From Parvibaculaceae bacterium PLY_AMNH_Bact1 (GTDB lineage: Bacteria > Pseudomonadota > Alphaproteobacteria > Parvibaculales > Parvibaculaceae): a stretch of 64,000 bases of DNA. The stretch is taken from NCBI GenBank assembly GCA_032881465.1, contig CP126168.1:558001-622000 (forward strand), in the 5' to 3' direction. Made by a program: the position numbers and the translations under genes. Below, piece after piece: positions 32,677 to 41,741 of the stretch (position 1 is its first letter; every line of letters begins with the position of its first letter). Below the pieces are notes generated by a model that saw only the letters and a program-made list of their open reading frames with translations, did no database searches and was not told the DNA's origin.

Positions 32677-33135
32677 TCAGATCGCTGAAGCTAAGACGTC
32701 TGTGTCTCTGTCACCGACAACATCTTCGTCTAGTTCGAGCGCCATGACGCGAGCAGGCACGCCATATTCATAAAGAGCGTCATAGACGGCGACGGCCTGG
32801 TCATCATCACCCTGGCTTCTAACGGTCACCGCGACGGCAGCATAGCTCGCTGCTTCATCAGCAAGTGCGCCGAGCGCCACGTCAGCCTCTTCCGTCAACA
32901 CGGTGGCTTGGCGAGAGAAATAGACGGGCATGGTGAACCGGCCAGCCTCATCGGCATAGCCTCGTGAGAGCGGTGAATATTCGACAAGAACGGTTACAGC
33001 GTCAGGACCAGCGGTTTCCCCGGCCTGTGCACTTGTGAGGCCCGCCGCAATGCCCAAGGTTGCCAGGACCAACAGGGCACCCGCGCCAAAAGATGCGAGG
33101 GTTTCGTTGAGGGTCAGTTTGTGCCGTTTGGTCAT
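32677..33135 (-). CDS. Hypothetical periplasmic protein
   Basis: 152 residues from ATG 33135; the frame extends upstream without features and is not used. One N-terminal hydrophobic segment LASFGAGALLVLATLGIAAG acts as signal peptide or anchor, then a mature domain with LVEYSPLSRGYADEAGRFTM and ADVALGALADEAASYAAVAV. The last part (VRSQGDDDQAVAVYDALYEY, GVPARVMALELDE) has the register of OmpA-like C-terminal domains but without their peptidoglycan-contact motif. I do not assign a function. The gene faces the thiolase gene across a 393-base region. Confidence 0.65.
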   Translation of the reverse strand: MTKRHKLTLNETLASFGAGALLVLATLGIAAGLTSAQAGETAGPDAVTVLVEYSPLSRGYADEAGRFTMPVYFSRQATVLTEEADVALGALADEAASYAAVAVTVRSQGDDDQAVAVYDALYEYGVPARVMALELDEDVVGDRDTDVLASAI

Positions 33136-33528
33136 GTCGCTCTCCAGATTCGTTTTCAGCCGCATGAACAATTTGCAGGGTGATTGGGGCTGACCAAGGG
33201 AGAGGGCAGGGCAATGCAGAGGCTGAAATGAGGTTTCTTTGCGACAGCTGCTCAAAAAATGGCAGAAATCCGTTGAAAACGAGCGCTGGAGACCCTTGGG
33301 TTTGACGCTCAATCCCCAATGTTCAGGTGTGAAACACTGCCGTTCGAAATTGATTCCCAATTGCCCCCAAGGGCGGGTATGGTGCCGCCCAATTGGTCCT
33401 TTGGCAGCGCATTCCGTAGCGACAATGATGCGGTTGCTGGCTTTTTGGCAGGAGACGTGCCAAATCAGCGGATGCTAAATGGGACAAAACAAAGTTGCTA
33501 AACAGGTTTGCAAAGCAGGGAGACCTAT
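33136..33528. other. 393-base divergent intergenic region upstream of the thiolase gene
   Basis: No protein-like frame with a ribosome binding site is seen. The region must hold the promoters of the hypothetical periplasmic gene and the thiolase. It includes CCAATTG at 33357 and CCCAATTGG at 33388, and a perfect inverted repeat at 33444-33464 described separately. The stretch near 33470-33528 is AT-rich with TTGCTAAACAGGTTTG and leads to AGGGAGA before the thiolase ATG. Confidence 0.5.
33444..33464. promoter_or_regulatory. 21-base inverted repeat with sigma-54-like spacing upstream of thiolase
   Basis: TTTGGCA (33444-33450) and TGCCAAA (33458-33464) are perfect arms around GGAGACG. Within it GG at 33447 and GC at 33459 are ten bases apart, the spacing of sigma-54 -24/-12 elements, but the -12 half (GTGCC) is not a good match. 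It may instead be a repressor or LysR-type site. It lies 65 bases before the thiolase ATG. Confidence 0.4.
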
Positions 33529-34731
33529 ATGTCTAGAGAAGCAGTAATCGTATCAACCGCCCGTACCGGCCTGGCAAAAGCCGGTCGCGGTGGTTTCAAC
33601 ATCACACATGGTTCTGCCATGGGCGGCCACGCCATCAAGCACGCTGTTGAGCGCGCGGGTATTGAGCCAGGTGACGTTGAAGACGTCATCATGGGCTGTG
33701 GTAACCCAGAAGGCGCAACCGGCATGAATGTCGGTCGTCTGTCCGCACTGGCAGCTGGCTGCCCGGTTACCACATCTGGCACAACCGTCAACCGGTTCTG
33801 CTCATCCGGTCTTCAGACCATTGCCATGGCAGCAAACACTGTTATGAACAATGATGTGCCAATCGCTGTTGGTGCTGGTGTTGAAAGCATCTCGCTCGTT
33901 TCCATGGGCGGCATGAACACCAACAACATCACAGAAGAAAGCCTGATGTCACAGTATCCAGCTCTCTGGATGCCGATGATCGAAACAGCTGACATCGTCG
34001 CACAACGCTATGACGTGAAGCGCGACTATCAGGACGAATATGCACTTCGCTCACAGCAGCGCATTGCAGCAGCTCAGGAAGCTGGCAAGTTCGACGATGA
34101 AATCGTTCCTATGAAAACCAAAATGAAAGTGGTTGATCGGGAAACGAAGGAAGAAAGCATCGTCGACTACACAGTCACAAAAGACGAATGCAACCGTCCA
34201 CAGACAAACATCGAAGGTCTGCAGAGCCTGCAGCCGGTCCGCGGCGAAGGCAACTTCGTAACGGCTGGTAACGCATCGCAGCTTTCTGATGGCGCAGCAG
34301 CTGTTGTTGTGATGGAAGCGGCTGAAGCAGCCAAGCGCGGCGCAGAGCCACTCGGCGCATTCCGCGGTTTCGCGGTTGCAGGGTGTGAGCCAGATGAAAT
34401 GGGCATCGGTCCTGTTTTCGCTGTGCCACGTCTTCTGGAACGCGCTGGCCTCAAGGTTGACGATATCGACCTTTGGGAACTGAACGAAGCCTTCGCATCA
34501 CAGTGCCTCTATGCACGCGACACGCTCGGCATCGACCCTGAGAAATACAACGTCAATGGCGGTTCCATCGCAATTGGTCACCCATTCGGCATGACAGGCG
34601 CCCGTTGCGTTGGTCACATTCTGCTGGAAGGCCGTCGTCGTAAGGCGGAAGGCCAGAACGTCAAATGGGGCGTTGTCACCATGTGTATCGGTGGCGGCAT
34701 GGGCGCAGCAGGTCTCTTCGAGATCTTCTAA
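33529..34731 (+). CDS. Acetyl-CoA acyltransferase (thiolase, FadA type)
   Basis: 400 residues from ATG 33529 with CAGGGAGA ahead. The nucleophilic Cys91 lies in [18 protein letters not shown], the general base histidine in [17 protein letters not shown] and the second active cysteine in [15 protein letters not shown] near the C-terminus; [14 protein letters not shown] supplies the conserved Asn-Glu-Ala-Phe. It cleaves 3-ketoacyl-CoA with CoA in the last beta-oxidation step, or runs in reverse for acetoacetyl-CoA. The gene favours A-ending synonymous codons more than its neighbours, perhaps from high expression. A terminator follows at 34808. It is apparently monocistronic. Confidence 0.92.
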   Translation: MSREAVIVSTARTGLAKAGRGGFNITHGSAMGGHAIKHAVERAGIEPGDVEDVIMGCGNPEGATGMNVGRLSALAAGCPVTTSGTTVNRFCSSGLQTIAMAANTVMNNDVPIAVGAGVESISLVSMGGMNTNNITEESLMSQYPALWMPMIETADIVAQRYDVKRDYQDEYALRSQQRIAAAQEAGKFDDEIVPMKTKMKVVDRETKEESIVDYTVTKDECNRPQTNIEGLQSLQPVRGEGNFVTAGNASQLSDGAAAVVVMEAAEAAKRGAEPLGAFRGFAVAGCEPDEMGIGPVFAVPRLLERAGLKVDDIDLWELNEAFASQCLYARDTLGIDPEKYNVNGGSIAIGHPFGMTGARCVGHILLEGRRRKAEGQNVKWGVVTMCIGGGMGAAGLFEIF

Positions 34732-34776
34732 GCGTTTCCAGGAAAAGTGGTTGCCGGTTTTCCGTCCGGAAACGCG
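34732..34776. repeat. Rhizobiales-type palindromic intergenic repeat, copy A
   Basis: Begins GCGTTTCC (34732-34739) and ends GGAAACGC (34768-34775), perfect 8-base arms, with GGAAAAGTGG and GGTTTTCCGTCC between. I recall this family (cores AAAAGTG and GGTTTTCCGTCCGGAA) as frequent in intergenic regions of Rhizobiales. It starts directly after the thiolase stop codon. Confidence 0.7.
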
Positions 34777-34807
34777 ACGAGAAAACCCTATTGTGCTTTA
34801 GAATTTG

Positions 34808-34838
34808 AAAGGCCGGGCCCCAGGGTTCGGCCTTTTTT
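34808..34838 (+). terminator. Rho-independent terminator after thiolase
   Basis: AAAGGCCG (34808-34815) and CGGCCTTT (34828-34835) are perfect 8-base arms, followed by TTTT. It lies 76 bases after the thiolase stop, beyond the palindromic repeat. Confidence 0.85.
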
Positions 34839-34888
34839 GTGCCCGGCCTTTTGCTATGGTGCATTTGGAAAACGAATAGAGTAGGCAC

Positions 34889-35329
34889 ATGCGGTATTTT
34901 GACGACTTCGAAGTTGGGGAACGGTGGCCGATTGAGGCGACCTACACGATGAACGAAGAGGAAATTGTCTCCTTTGCAGAGAAGTGGGACCCGCAGCCCT
35001 TCCATGTAGATAAAGACGCTGCGGAGAAATCCATCTACGGCACGCTCACCGCCTGCGGCTCTCACATTCAAAGTGTTGTGTTGCGACTGGCTCAGGGTCT
35101 GCCGCATGAAACGGCTGTCTTGGGCGCGCTCGGCTATGATGAAGTCCGCTTCCACAAAGCCGCCAAGCTGGATGATGTTCTCTCACTTACGATTGAGTGC
35201 ATCGACACCAAACCGAGTTCCTCAAAGGCCGACCGGGGTGTCGTGAAAAACCGCCACATCCTGAAAAACCAGGACGGTGAAACGGTCTTCACCCAAACGA
35301 CAACACTCCTGATTTCTCGGAAGACCTAG
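34889..35329 (+). CDS. MaoC family dehydratase/hydratase
   Basis: 146 residues, one hotdog domain. Start block MRYFDDFEVGERWPIEATYT, the hydratase region ERWDPQ in the form SFAEKWDPQPFHVDKDAAEK with Asp and His of the catalytic pair five residues apart, and TLTACGSHIQSVVLRLAQGL. The C-terminal strand has LGYDEVRFHKAAKLDDVLSL and VVKNRHILKNQDGETV, typical of MaoC-like proteins near acyl-CoA genes. Probable (R)-enoyl-CoA hydratase or a related dehydratase acting in the cytoplasm. Flanked on both sides by copies of the same palindromic repeat, so the gene stands alone between them. Confidence 0.86.
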   Translation: MRYFDDFEVGERWPIEATYTMNEEEIVSFAEKWDPQPFHVDKDAAEKSIYGTLTACGSHIQSVVLRLAQGLPHETAVLGALGYDEVRFHKAAKLDDVLSLTIECIDTKPSSSKADRGVVKNRHILKNQDGETVFTQTTTLLISRKT

Positions 35330-35330
35330 T

Positions 35331-35387
35331 GCCTTTTCAAGAAAAGTGCCAAACCAGAGTTGCTGGTTTTCTGTTCGAAAATGCGGC
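35331..35387. repeat. Rhizobiales-type palindromic intergenic repeat, copy B
   Basis: Diverged copy of the element at 34732-34776: GCCTTTTCAAGAAAAGTGCC, then GCTGGTTTTCTGTTCGAAAA and TGCGG. TTTTC and GAAAA arms remain complementary. It lies in the gap between the MaoC stop and the end of the convergent acyl-CoA dehydrogenase gene. Confidence 0.65.
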
Positions 35388-35394
35388 AAACAAA

Positions 35395-36597
35395 TCAGAG
35401 CCCCAGAACCAGCTTCGCCATAATGTTCCGCTGAACCTCATTGGAGCCGCCATAGATGGAGCCTGCGCGGTTGTTGAGATAGGACGGGACGGCGATCATC
35501 GCATCGGCAGGGCCAATAGGCTCCACATTGGAGCCGGTCATGCGCGCATCCTTCTGATCAGGCGTTGCATAATACTGAATGGCTTCAACCGCGAGCTCAT
35601 CGACCCGCTGACGCATCTCCGTCCCGCAGGTTTTGAGCATTGAGGAGGCAGGGCCCGGGTTTTGTCCCGACGACATGGCGGACAGAATGCGGTGTTCGGT
35701 GATCTCCAGTGCTTTGATGGCGATCTCAGTATCAGCAAGCTTGGCAGCGAAAGCCGGATCATCCATGAGCGAAGCGCCTTTTCCGCTGGCTTCCTTGGAC
35801 GCAAGCGCGCGGACCTTCTGAGCGCCGATCTCAAGCCCGGGTGCAGATGAGCCGCCACGTTCAAACTCAAGTAAATATTTGGCGACCGTCCATCCGTCAT
35901 TTTCTTCGCCGACACGGTTAGCAACCGGCACGCGAACGTCATCAAAGAATACCTGGTTGACCTCATGGTCACCGGCCATGGTGATGATGGGTTCCACTTT
36001 GATGCCTGGCGTATCCATGTCGATCAGGATGAAGGTAATACCTTGCTGCGGCTTGCCGGAATTGTCAGTGCGCACGAGGCAGAACATGCGGTTGGCAAAC
36101 TGGGCATGGGTCGTCCATATCTTCGTGCCATTGATGACATACTCATCACTATCGCGCATCGCTTTGCATTGCAGGCTGGCAAGGTCCGAGCCAGACCCCG
36201 GTTCTGAATAGCCCTGACACCAATAATCTTCGCCGGAGAGGATGCGGGGAAGGTAGAAGTCCTTCTGTTCTTGTGTGCCGTATTTCATCAACACCGGGCC
36301 ACACATGCGCAGCCCCATCGGGGCAAGATGGGGTGTTTCCGCGCGGGCACATTCTGATGCAAAAATGTATTTCTGCATGTCGGTCCAGCCGGTGCCACCA
36401 TATTCTTTCGGCCAGCTGGGCGCGACCCAGCCTTTGGCGTGGAGTGCTTTGTGCCAGGGCATATTGTCGTGATAGTCGGTGAAAACACTGGTGGTGAGAC
36501 GACCCGCCTCGCGCATCGTCTCCGTCAGTGTTTCATCGAGAAAGGCGCGAACCTCATCGCGAAAGGCCGCATCCTCAGGCGCAAGCGCGAGGTCCAT
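35395..36597 (-). CDS. Acyl-CoA dehydrogenase (PimC/FadE-type large subunit family), paralogue B
   Basis: 400 residues, second gene of a tandem pair. N-terminus DLALAPEDAAFRDEVRAFLD, active-site/FAD blocks CQGYSEPGSGSDLASLQCKA, INGTKIWTTHAQFANRMFCL, HEVNQVFFDDVRVPVANRVG, KYLLEFERGGSSAPG and C-terminus YGGSNEVQRNIMAKLVLG. The C-terminal YGGSNEV lacks the medium-chain Glu; the Glu of LEFERG is a candidate base at the helix-G position. The family oxidises dicarboxylyl-CoA, steroid side-chain or other large acyl-CoAs. It follows paralogue A with a 24-base gap, so the two are probably cotranscribed and may form a heteromer. Confidence 0.88.
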   Translation of the reverse strand: MDLALAPEDAAFRDEVRAFLDETLTETMREAGRLTTSVFTDYHDNMPWHKALHAKGWVAPSWPKEYGGTGWTDMQKYIFASECARAETPHLAPMGLRMCGPVLMKYGTQEQKDFYLPRILSGEDYWCQGYSEPGSGSDLASLQCKAMRDSDEYVINGTKIWTTHAQFANRMFCLVRTDNSGKPQQGITFILIDMDTPGIKVEPIITMAGDHEVNQVFFDDVRVPVANRVGEENDGWTVAKYLLEFERGGSSAPGLEIGAQKVRALASKEASGKGASLMDDPAFAAKLADTEIAIKALEITEHRILSAMSSGQNPGPASSMLKTCGTEMRQRVDELAVEAIQYYATPDQKDARMTGSNVEPIGPADAMIAVPSYLNNRAGSIYGGSNEVQRNIMAKLVLGL

Positions 36598-36621
36598 GAA
36601 TTTGCTCCCTACCGCTGAGGC

Positions 36622-37827
36622 TTAAAGCCCAAGCACGGCCTTTGCCATAATGTTGCGCTGAACTTCGTTTGATCCGCCAAAGATCGTGTTGGCGCGCCCG
36701 TTCATATATTTCGGCACCACCATCAACGTGTGGCCGGGCCCGACGGGGGCGACGTTCGACCCCCAGGTCCGGGCTTCCATCACGTGAGGCCCGATATAGT
36801 GGGAAATCGCTTCAACACCGAGCTCTGTGATGGTCTGCGTCATGGTCGAGCCCCGGAGCTTGATCATGGAGGCGGCAGCGCCCGGGTTCTGGCCAGACGA
36901 TAGTGAAGACATGATGCGGTGTTCGGTAAACTCCACCGCCGTCACTTCGACTTCCGCTTCATCAATTTTGCGGCGGAAGGCAGGGTCATCAATAAGAGGG
37001 CTGCCTTCGTCAGAGACTTCCTGTGACGCGATGTTTTTCAGGCGGTTGAGCGCATTGCGCAGATTGGCGCCATGGGCAGAGCCACCGCGCTCAAACTCCA
37101 ACAGATATTTGGCGACCGTCCAACCGTTGTTTTCTTCGCCGATGCGATTGGCCTTGGGCACGCGCACATCGTCAAAGAACACCTGGTTCACTTCATGGTC
37201 GCCGGAAATGGTGATGATGGGTTCAACGGAAATGCCAGGCAGGTCCATCGGGAAGACGATGAAAGAAATGCCCTCTTGGCGCTTACCTTCTGAACTCGTC
37301 CGCACAAGGCAGAACATGTGGTTGGCGAAATGAGCGCCAGTCGTCCAGATCTTCGTTCCGTTGATAATGTAATCGTCGCCGTCAGAAACGGCCTTGGTTT
37401 GCAAGGACGCGAGGTCAGACCCTGAACCTGGCTCAGAATAGCCCTGGCACCACCAATGGGTTCCATCGAGAATTTTGGGAAGATATTTCGCACGCTGCTC
37501 ATCTGTGCCGTGACCCATAAGAGTGGGCCCAACCATGGAAAGACCCATGGAGCTGAGGCCCGGTGCGCCAGCCGCCGCGCACTCGGAAGCAAAGATGAAT
37601 TTCTGCATCACACTCCAGCCGGTGCCGCCAAACTCTTTTGGCCAGCTGGGCGCTGCCCATCCACGTTCATTCAGCGTCTTCAACCATTCAACCCGCAAAG
37701 GATGATCCGTCAGGATACCGCTGGTGAGCCGCGCATGCGCTTTCAGCTGGTCGGTGAGCTTCTCATCAAGAAAGGCACGCACTTCATCACGAAAGGCAGC
37801 TTCTTCGGGTTTCATTGCCAGATCCAT
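36622..37827 (-). CDS. Acyl-CoA dehydrogenase (PimC/FadE-type family), paralogue A
   Basis: 401 residues from ATG 37827, which has GGAGGAG eight to ten bases ahead; a further upstream start at 37845 lacks one. Highly similar to paralogue B block for block: DLAMKPEEAAFRDEVRAFLD, CQGYSEPGSGSDLASLQTKA, INGTKIWTTGAHFANHMFCL, KYLLEFERGGSAHGANLRNA, YGGSNEVQRNIMAKAVLGL. The pair clearly arose by duplication and has diverged mainly in the middle C-terminal helices. FAD flavoprotein of acyl-CoA alpha,beta-dehydrogenation; substrate unknown. It is transcribed away from the SDR gene across a 169-base gap. Confidence 0.88.
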   Translation of the reverse strand: MDLAMKPEEAAFRDEVRAFLDEKLTDQLKAHARLTSGILTDHPLRVEWLKTLNERGWAAPSWPKEFGGTGWSVMQKFIFASECAAAGAPGLSSMGLSMVGPTLMGHGTDEQRAKYLPKILDGTHWWCQGYSEPGSGSDLASLQTKAVSDGDDYIINGTKIWTTGAHFANHMFCLVRTSSEGKRQEGISFIVFPMDLPGISVEPIITISGDHEVNQVFFDDVRVPKANRIGEENNGWTVAKYLLEFERGGSAHGANLRNALNRLKNIASQEVSDEGSPLIDDPAFRRKIDEAEVEVTAVEFTEHRIMSSLSSGQNPGAAASMIKLRGSTMTQTITELGVEAISHYIGPHVMEARTWGSNVAPVGPGHTLMVVPKYMNGRANTIFGGSNEVQRNIMAKAVLGL

Positions 37828-37996
37828 GGATCTCGTCTCCTCCATTTTCGGGTGGGCACTTTGGCCTCTTTTGCCAGAAGTCTAACGCACAAGGGCGAAG
37901 ACACCAAAGAAGCAGTAGGAACCCTCCCTTTCGCCTTTCTGCCCTTGCGTCAAACAGATAGAGTGCGGGCAACTGAAAATCGGAGGAGATATTAAA

Positions 37997-38767
37997 ATGG
38001 ATCTAGGACTTAAAGGTAAGCGCGCGGTGATATTGGGCGGTACGCGCGGTATCGGGCGCGCGATCACCGACCTGTTGGCCGATGAAGGTGCCAATGTCGC
38101 AATTTGCGCTCGTAATCAGGAGCAGATTGACGAAGCAGTGTCCGCGCTTAAGAGCAAAGGCATCAACGCATTTGGAAAGTCTGTCGATATTGCAGATGGG
38201 CCAGCTCTTCAAGCGTGGGTCGGTGAAGCCGCAAAGGATCTCGGCGGGGTCGACATTCTTATATCCAATGCCAGTGCTTTGAGTGCCGGAAATGAAGAAG
38301 TCAACTGGAAAGCAGGCTTTGATGTAGACGTGATGGGTGCACAGCGTTCCATCACGGCAGCACTCCCCCATCTCGAAAAATCAGCAGCAGCTAGCGGCGA
38401 TGCCTCCATCGTCATCATCTCGTCCGTGTCTGCGGCGGAGACCAGCCATCCCAACGCCTATGGGGCGATGAAAGCAGCACTCATCCATGTTGCGAAAGGG
38501 TTTGCAAAGCAATATGCGGACAAACATGTCCGCTGCAATGTGGTGTCACCAGGAACTGTCTATTTCAAAGGGGGTGTCTGGCACATGATCGAAGAAAACA
38601 TGCCGGATGTTTATAAGGACGCCATGTCGAACAACCCGATGGGACGGATGGCATCGCCGGAGGACATCGCCAATGCAACGGTCTTCCTCTCATCGCCACG
38701 ATCGAGCTTCACCACGGGGATCAATATGGTCGTCGATGGCGCGTATACCACCAGGGTGAATTTCTAG
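37997..38767 (+). CDS. Short-chain dehydrogenase/reductase (SDR)
   Basis: 256 residues. Classical SDR layout: cofactor motif RAVILGGTRGIGRAITDLLA (Gly-x3-Gly-x-Gly, with Arg residues nearby), ANVAICARNQEQ, DILISNASALSAGN (Asn-Ala-Ser in place of the usual NAG), catalytic Ser in VIISSVSAAETSHPN and Tyr-x3-Lys in AYGAMKAALIHVAKG, then the C-terminal VVDGAYTTRVNF. Probably NAD(P)-dependent oxidation of a hydroxyacyl-CoA or ketone reduction; the adjacent divergent acyl-CoA dehydrogenase pair favours an acyl-CoA substrate. CGGAGGAGA precedes the ATG. It ends 11 bases before the convergent DUF2336 gene. Confidence 0.9.
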   Translation: MDLGLKGKRAVILGGTRGIGRAITDLLADEGANVAICARNQEQIDEAVSALKSKGINAFGKSVDIADGPALQAWVGEAAKDLGGVDILISNASALSAGNEEVNWKAGFDVDVMGAQRSITAALPHLEKSAAASGDASIVIISSVSAAETSHPNAYGAMKAALIHVAKGFAKQYADKHVRCNVVSPGTVYFKGGVWHMIEENMPDVYKDAMSNNPMGRMASPEDIANATVFLSSPRSSFTTGINMVVDGAYTTRVNF

Positions 38768-38778
38768 GACTTTGACGG

Positions 38779-39969
38779 TTAGGCTGAAGACGGGGCAGCG
38801 CTATCGTCTTCAGACCATCGTGCCGCCTCATGACAAAGGCGGGCGATCACCTGGTCGAGACCGGTTGGCGCAATGCCTCTGTAGAAGCCGACAATCTCAC
38901 GGATGATATCCTGTACAGGTTTCTCAGGTGTGCTGCCATTGGGTTTCCGGTGCTCTTCGGCAATTCGTTTTATGGCAGCGACAAGGGCAAAGCGGAAGTA
39001 GGGTGGAAGTCCGCTCTCTAGATAGAGATCGCCGAGGACTTCGGTGCCCGCGCTATGAAAAGCACGCGCCACCTCATCGTAAGAACGATTTGTGAGGACA
39101 TGGAATGCGGCCATTGAAAAGTCCAGTGAACCGCCACATGTCATGCGCAGTAGGAGAGAAGGCGTCAGGTCGTTGTGGCTATTTAGTGTGGCTGCAAGTC
39201 CAATGAGCTCTTCAGGCGTAACATCAGCGTTTGATGCTGAGCGAGACAGGGCATCTTCCATAGCCGCATTGACGATGGCATCTGCCATCTGCGGGGGAAG
39301 CGCATGGGACTCGATGAGTGTTTGCCGAACCGCCATTCCAATCGCTCGATCAAAGCGATCCGTAAGAATGATCTTGTGGCATTGAGCCACCACAGGGGCG
39401 CTCAGTCCCTGTCGGGCGGACACCAGAGTGAGCATACGTCCATCCAGATCATCCCGTGCAAAGAGAGCGCCATACCCTTCATCATCAATTTTAGCACTTG
39501 TATTTGAGAGGACAGTTTCAACAGCACGGCGTTTGCCGGTTCTTAACAAAGGCCCTGACACAGCTTCCGTTAGGTCGGGCCGCGTTGCAATGCTGATCTG
39601 AGCTTGCTCGTCAGCTGCGCCGCTTTCGATGAGATCAACCAGAAACGTATCTGTCAGAACAGGTGATCGCTCCAACACTGGGCTGGCAACATCAGACACG
39701 TCGGCAGCCAGCTTCTCTGCGACGGCAGCGGGCAGGAAAGGGTAGTCGGCAATTGCACGTGCAACAGACGCGCGAACCTGTTGCTCTGCGTCCAGACTGA
39801 GTGTCGCCAGAATGTCGTGCGCCTGGCGCCGATCATCGTCAGTAAGGTCTGCGCTGACGGTGAGCTCCCCAAGCGCTGCGGCGGCGTACAGTTTGTCGTC
39901 CAAACTGCCTGTCGCATCCGCGCTTAAAGGCTCGGCTCGGCTGCCCGCCGATTTGTCGTCTTTAGCCAT
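38779..39969 (-). CDS. DUF2336 domain protein (alphaproteobacterial HEAT-like)
   Basis: 396 residues, all-helical composition. The region from about 30 on has repeated helical pairs with motifs RASVARAIADYPFLPAAVAE, ADEQAQISIATRPDLTEAVS, FSMAAFHVLTNRSYDEVAR and GLPPYFRFALVAAIKRIAEE, characteristic of DUF2336 proteins, which are HEAT-like and virtually restricted to Alphaproteobacteria. No signal or membrane segment. Biochemical role unknown; some family members take part in cell-cycle or stress signalling, but nothing visible here shows that. The N-terminal 25 residues are polar and disordered. Confidence 0.82.
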   Translation of the reverse strand: MAKDDKSAGSRAEPLSADATGSLDDKLYAAAALGELTVSADLTDDDRRQAHDILATLSLDAEQQVRASVARAIADYPFLPAAVAEKLAADVSDVASPVLERSPVLTDTFLVDLIESGAADEQAQISIATRPDLTEAVSGPLLRTGKRRAVETVLSNTSAKIDDEGYGALFARDDLDGRMLTLVSARQGLSAPVVAQCHKIILTDRFDRAIGMAVRQTLIESHALPPQMADAIVNAAMEDALSRSASNADVTPEELIGLAATLNSHNDLTPSLLLRMTCGGSLDFSMAAFHVLTNRSYDEVARAFHSAGTEVLGDLYLESGLPPYFRFALVAAIKRIAEEHRKPNGSTPEKPVQDIIREIVGFYRGIAPTGLDQVIARLCHEAARWSEDDSAAPSSA

Positions 39970-40146
39970 GAGGCTCTCCAGATAGGAATATCTAGACTGC
40001 CAACCGGGTGTTAAGACCCGCTTAATATTTCACTTGTCTCGCCGAATTTGCGCCCCACCGTCACATAAGTTTTGCACGCAGGGTTAATAAACTTGCCTAG
40101 CTTCCACGAAGCGACAGTCAAAGATCAGAAGACGAGGACATTTCGG

Positions 40147-41676
40147 ATGCGCGCACTTTCATTGGCGGCCCTGATCGCAGGATCAGTGGCTTTGTCGAGC
40201 CCGGCCTGGGGGCGTGACACACTGACCTTCAACCATCTTTCCACGTACGAAACAGGCGCTTTTGACGAAGGCGCAGCGGAAATCGTTGCTTATTCAGTAG
40301 AGACACAAAAGCTCTTTGTTGTGAATGCAGACGCAGGCGACGTAGACGTGCTTGATATCTCCAACCCGGCGTCCCCAACGAAAGTCAGCACATTGTCAAC
40401 AAGCGCTCATGGCAAAGGGGCGAACTCCGTTGCTGTGCACGGTGGTCTTGTCGCCGTCGCTGTGGTTGGCCAGTCAAAACAAGATCCGGGTAAAGTCGTA
40501 TTCTTCGATCTTGATGGCAATGAACAAGGGTCTGTCACGGTCGGCGCCAATCCCGACATGGTGACCTTCACACCCGACGGGGCCTATGCGCTTGTTGCAA
40601 ATGAGGGTGAGCCGTCAAGGGACTACACCAATGATCCAGAAGGGACCGTGAGCGTTATCACAATTGCCGACATGGCCGCGCGCACAGCAGACTTCTCAGG
40701 TTTTGAGACTGTGCCTGAGGGCATGCGAATTGTGAAACCGGGAAGTACTGTCGCCGCCGATGTTGAGCCGGAATATATCGCCGTCTCTGCAGACGGGAAG
40801 ACCGCTTACGTCACACTGCAGGAAAACAACGGCATTGCGGTAGTTGATGTCGCTAAAGCGGAAATCACCAACCTGCTGGGCTTGGGCTACAAAGACCATT
40901 CGCAAGTACCTCTGGACGCATCGAACAAAGATGGTGGCGCCAATATTAAAACCTGGCCTGTTATGGGCATGTATCAGCCGGATTCAATCGTCTCCTTCGA
41001 AGTCGCCGGTCAGACTTATCTGATGACCGCCAATGAAGGCGACGCAAAGGACTATGACGGTTGGTCTGAGGAAACCCGGGTTGCGAAGCTCACGCTTGAT
41101 CCAACCGCCTTTCCTAACGCAGACATGCTGCAGGAAAATGGAAATCTTGGGCGTCTCAAAACGACAACAAGCTTGGGTGACACTGATGGTGATGGGGATC
41201 ATGACGTCATCTATTCTTACGGTGCACGGTCCTTTTCGATCTGGTCGACGTCAGGTGAGTTGGTGTTTGATTCCGCAGATCAGTTTGAGCGCATGACAGC
41301 GGCCCGCCTGGGGGGCGACTTCAACTCCACCAATGACGAGAATGATAAGGGCGACAGCCGCTCCGACGACAAAGGACCCGAACCAGAAGCGCTGACAGTG
41401 GGCCAGATCGGCGGTAAGACGATTGCCTTTATCGGCCTAGAGCGCGTTGGCGGCATCATGGCCTATGACGTGACTGACCCAGCCAATGCTGAGTTCCTTG
41501 GCTACAACAATAATCGGGATTTTTCAGGCAACGCAGAAGCGGGTAAGGCCGGTGACCTCGGACCTGAAGGCATGGCCTTTATTCCAGCCGCACAATCGCC
41601 AAATGGGAAAGATCTGCTTGCGGTCGCAAATGAAGTGAGTGGGACCACCTCAATCTTCGAGATTGTCCTGAACTAA
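40147..41676 (+). CDS. Secreted choice-of-anchor I family beta-propeller protein
   Basis: 509 residues from ATG 40147; the frame opens earlier but this start gives a signal peptide RALSLAALIAGSVALSSPAW. The mature protein carries propeller blades with ETGAFDEGAAEIVAYSVETQ, NADAGDVDVLDISNPASPTK, GANPDMVTFTPDGAYALVAN and EPEYIAVSADGKTAYVTLQE (YVTN-type repeats), TANEGDAKDYDGW and GPEPEALTVGQIGGKTIAFI, then GPEGMAFIPAAQSPNGKDLL at the end. This is the choice-of-anchor I pattern, often found with phosphatase or esterase functions. DTDGDGDHD and related acidic loops suggest calcium binding. No C-terminal anchor is visible. A terminator follows at 41712. Confidence 0.86.
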   Translation: MRALSLAALIAGSVALSSPAWGRDTLTFNHLSTYETGAFDEGAAEIVAYSVETQKLFVVNADAGDVDVLDISNPASPTKVSTLSTSAHGKGANSVAVHGGLVAVAVVGQSKQDPGKVVFFDLDGNEQGSVTVGANPDMVTFTPDGAYALVANEGEPSRDYTNDPEGTVSVITIADMAARTADFSGFETVPEGMRIVKPGSTVAADVEPEYIAVSADGKTAYVTLQENNGIAVVDVAKAEITNLLGLGYKDHSQVPLDASNKDGGANIKTWPVMGMYQPDSIVSFEVAGQTYLMTANEGDAKDYDGWSEETRVAKLTLDPTAFPNADMLQENGNLGRLKTTTSLGDTDGDGDHDVIYSYGARSFSIWSTSGELVFDSADQFERMTAARLGGDFNSTNDENDKGDSRSDDKGPEPEALTVGQIGGKTIAFIGLERVGGIMAYDVTDPANAEFLGYNNNRDFSGNAEAGKAGDLGPEGMAFIPAAQSPNGKDLLAVANEVSGTTSIFEIVLN

Positions 41677-41711
41677 CGGCCCACCAGAGTTGGTAGTCGG
41701 TTGGGTAGAAG

Positions 41712-41741
41712 CGGGGTGGTGCGTATTACCGCCCCGTTTTT
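41712..41741 (+). terminator. Terminator after the choice-of-anchor I gene
   Basis: CGGGGTGGT (41712-41720) and ACCGCCCCG (41728-41736) pair with one G-U, followed by TTTTT. It overlaps the last codons of the convergent amidotransferase gene. Confidence 0.7.

Noticed and set aside
40072-40146. Longer N-terminus for the choice-of-anchor I protein
   Set aside because: The extra residues are polar and hide the signal peptide that begins at ATG 40147.
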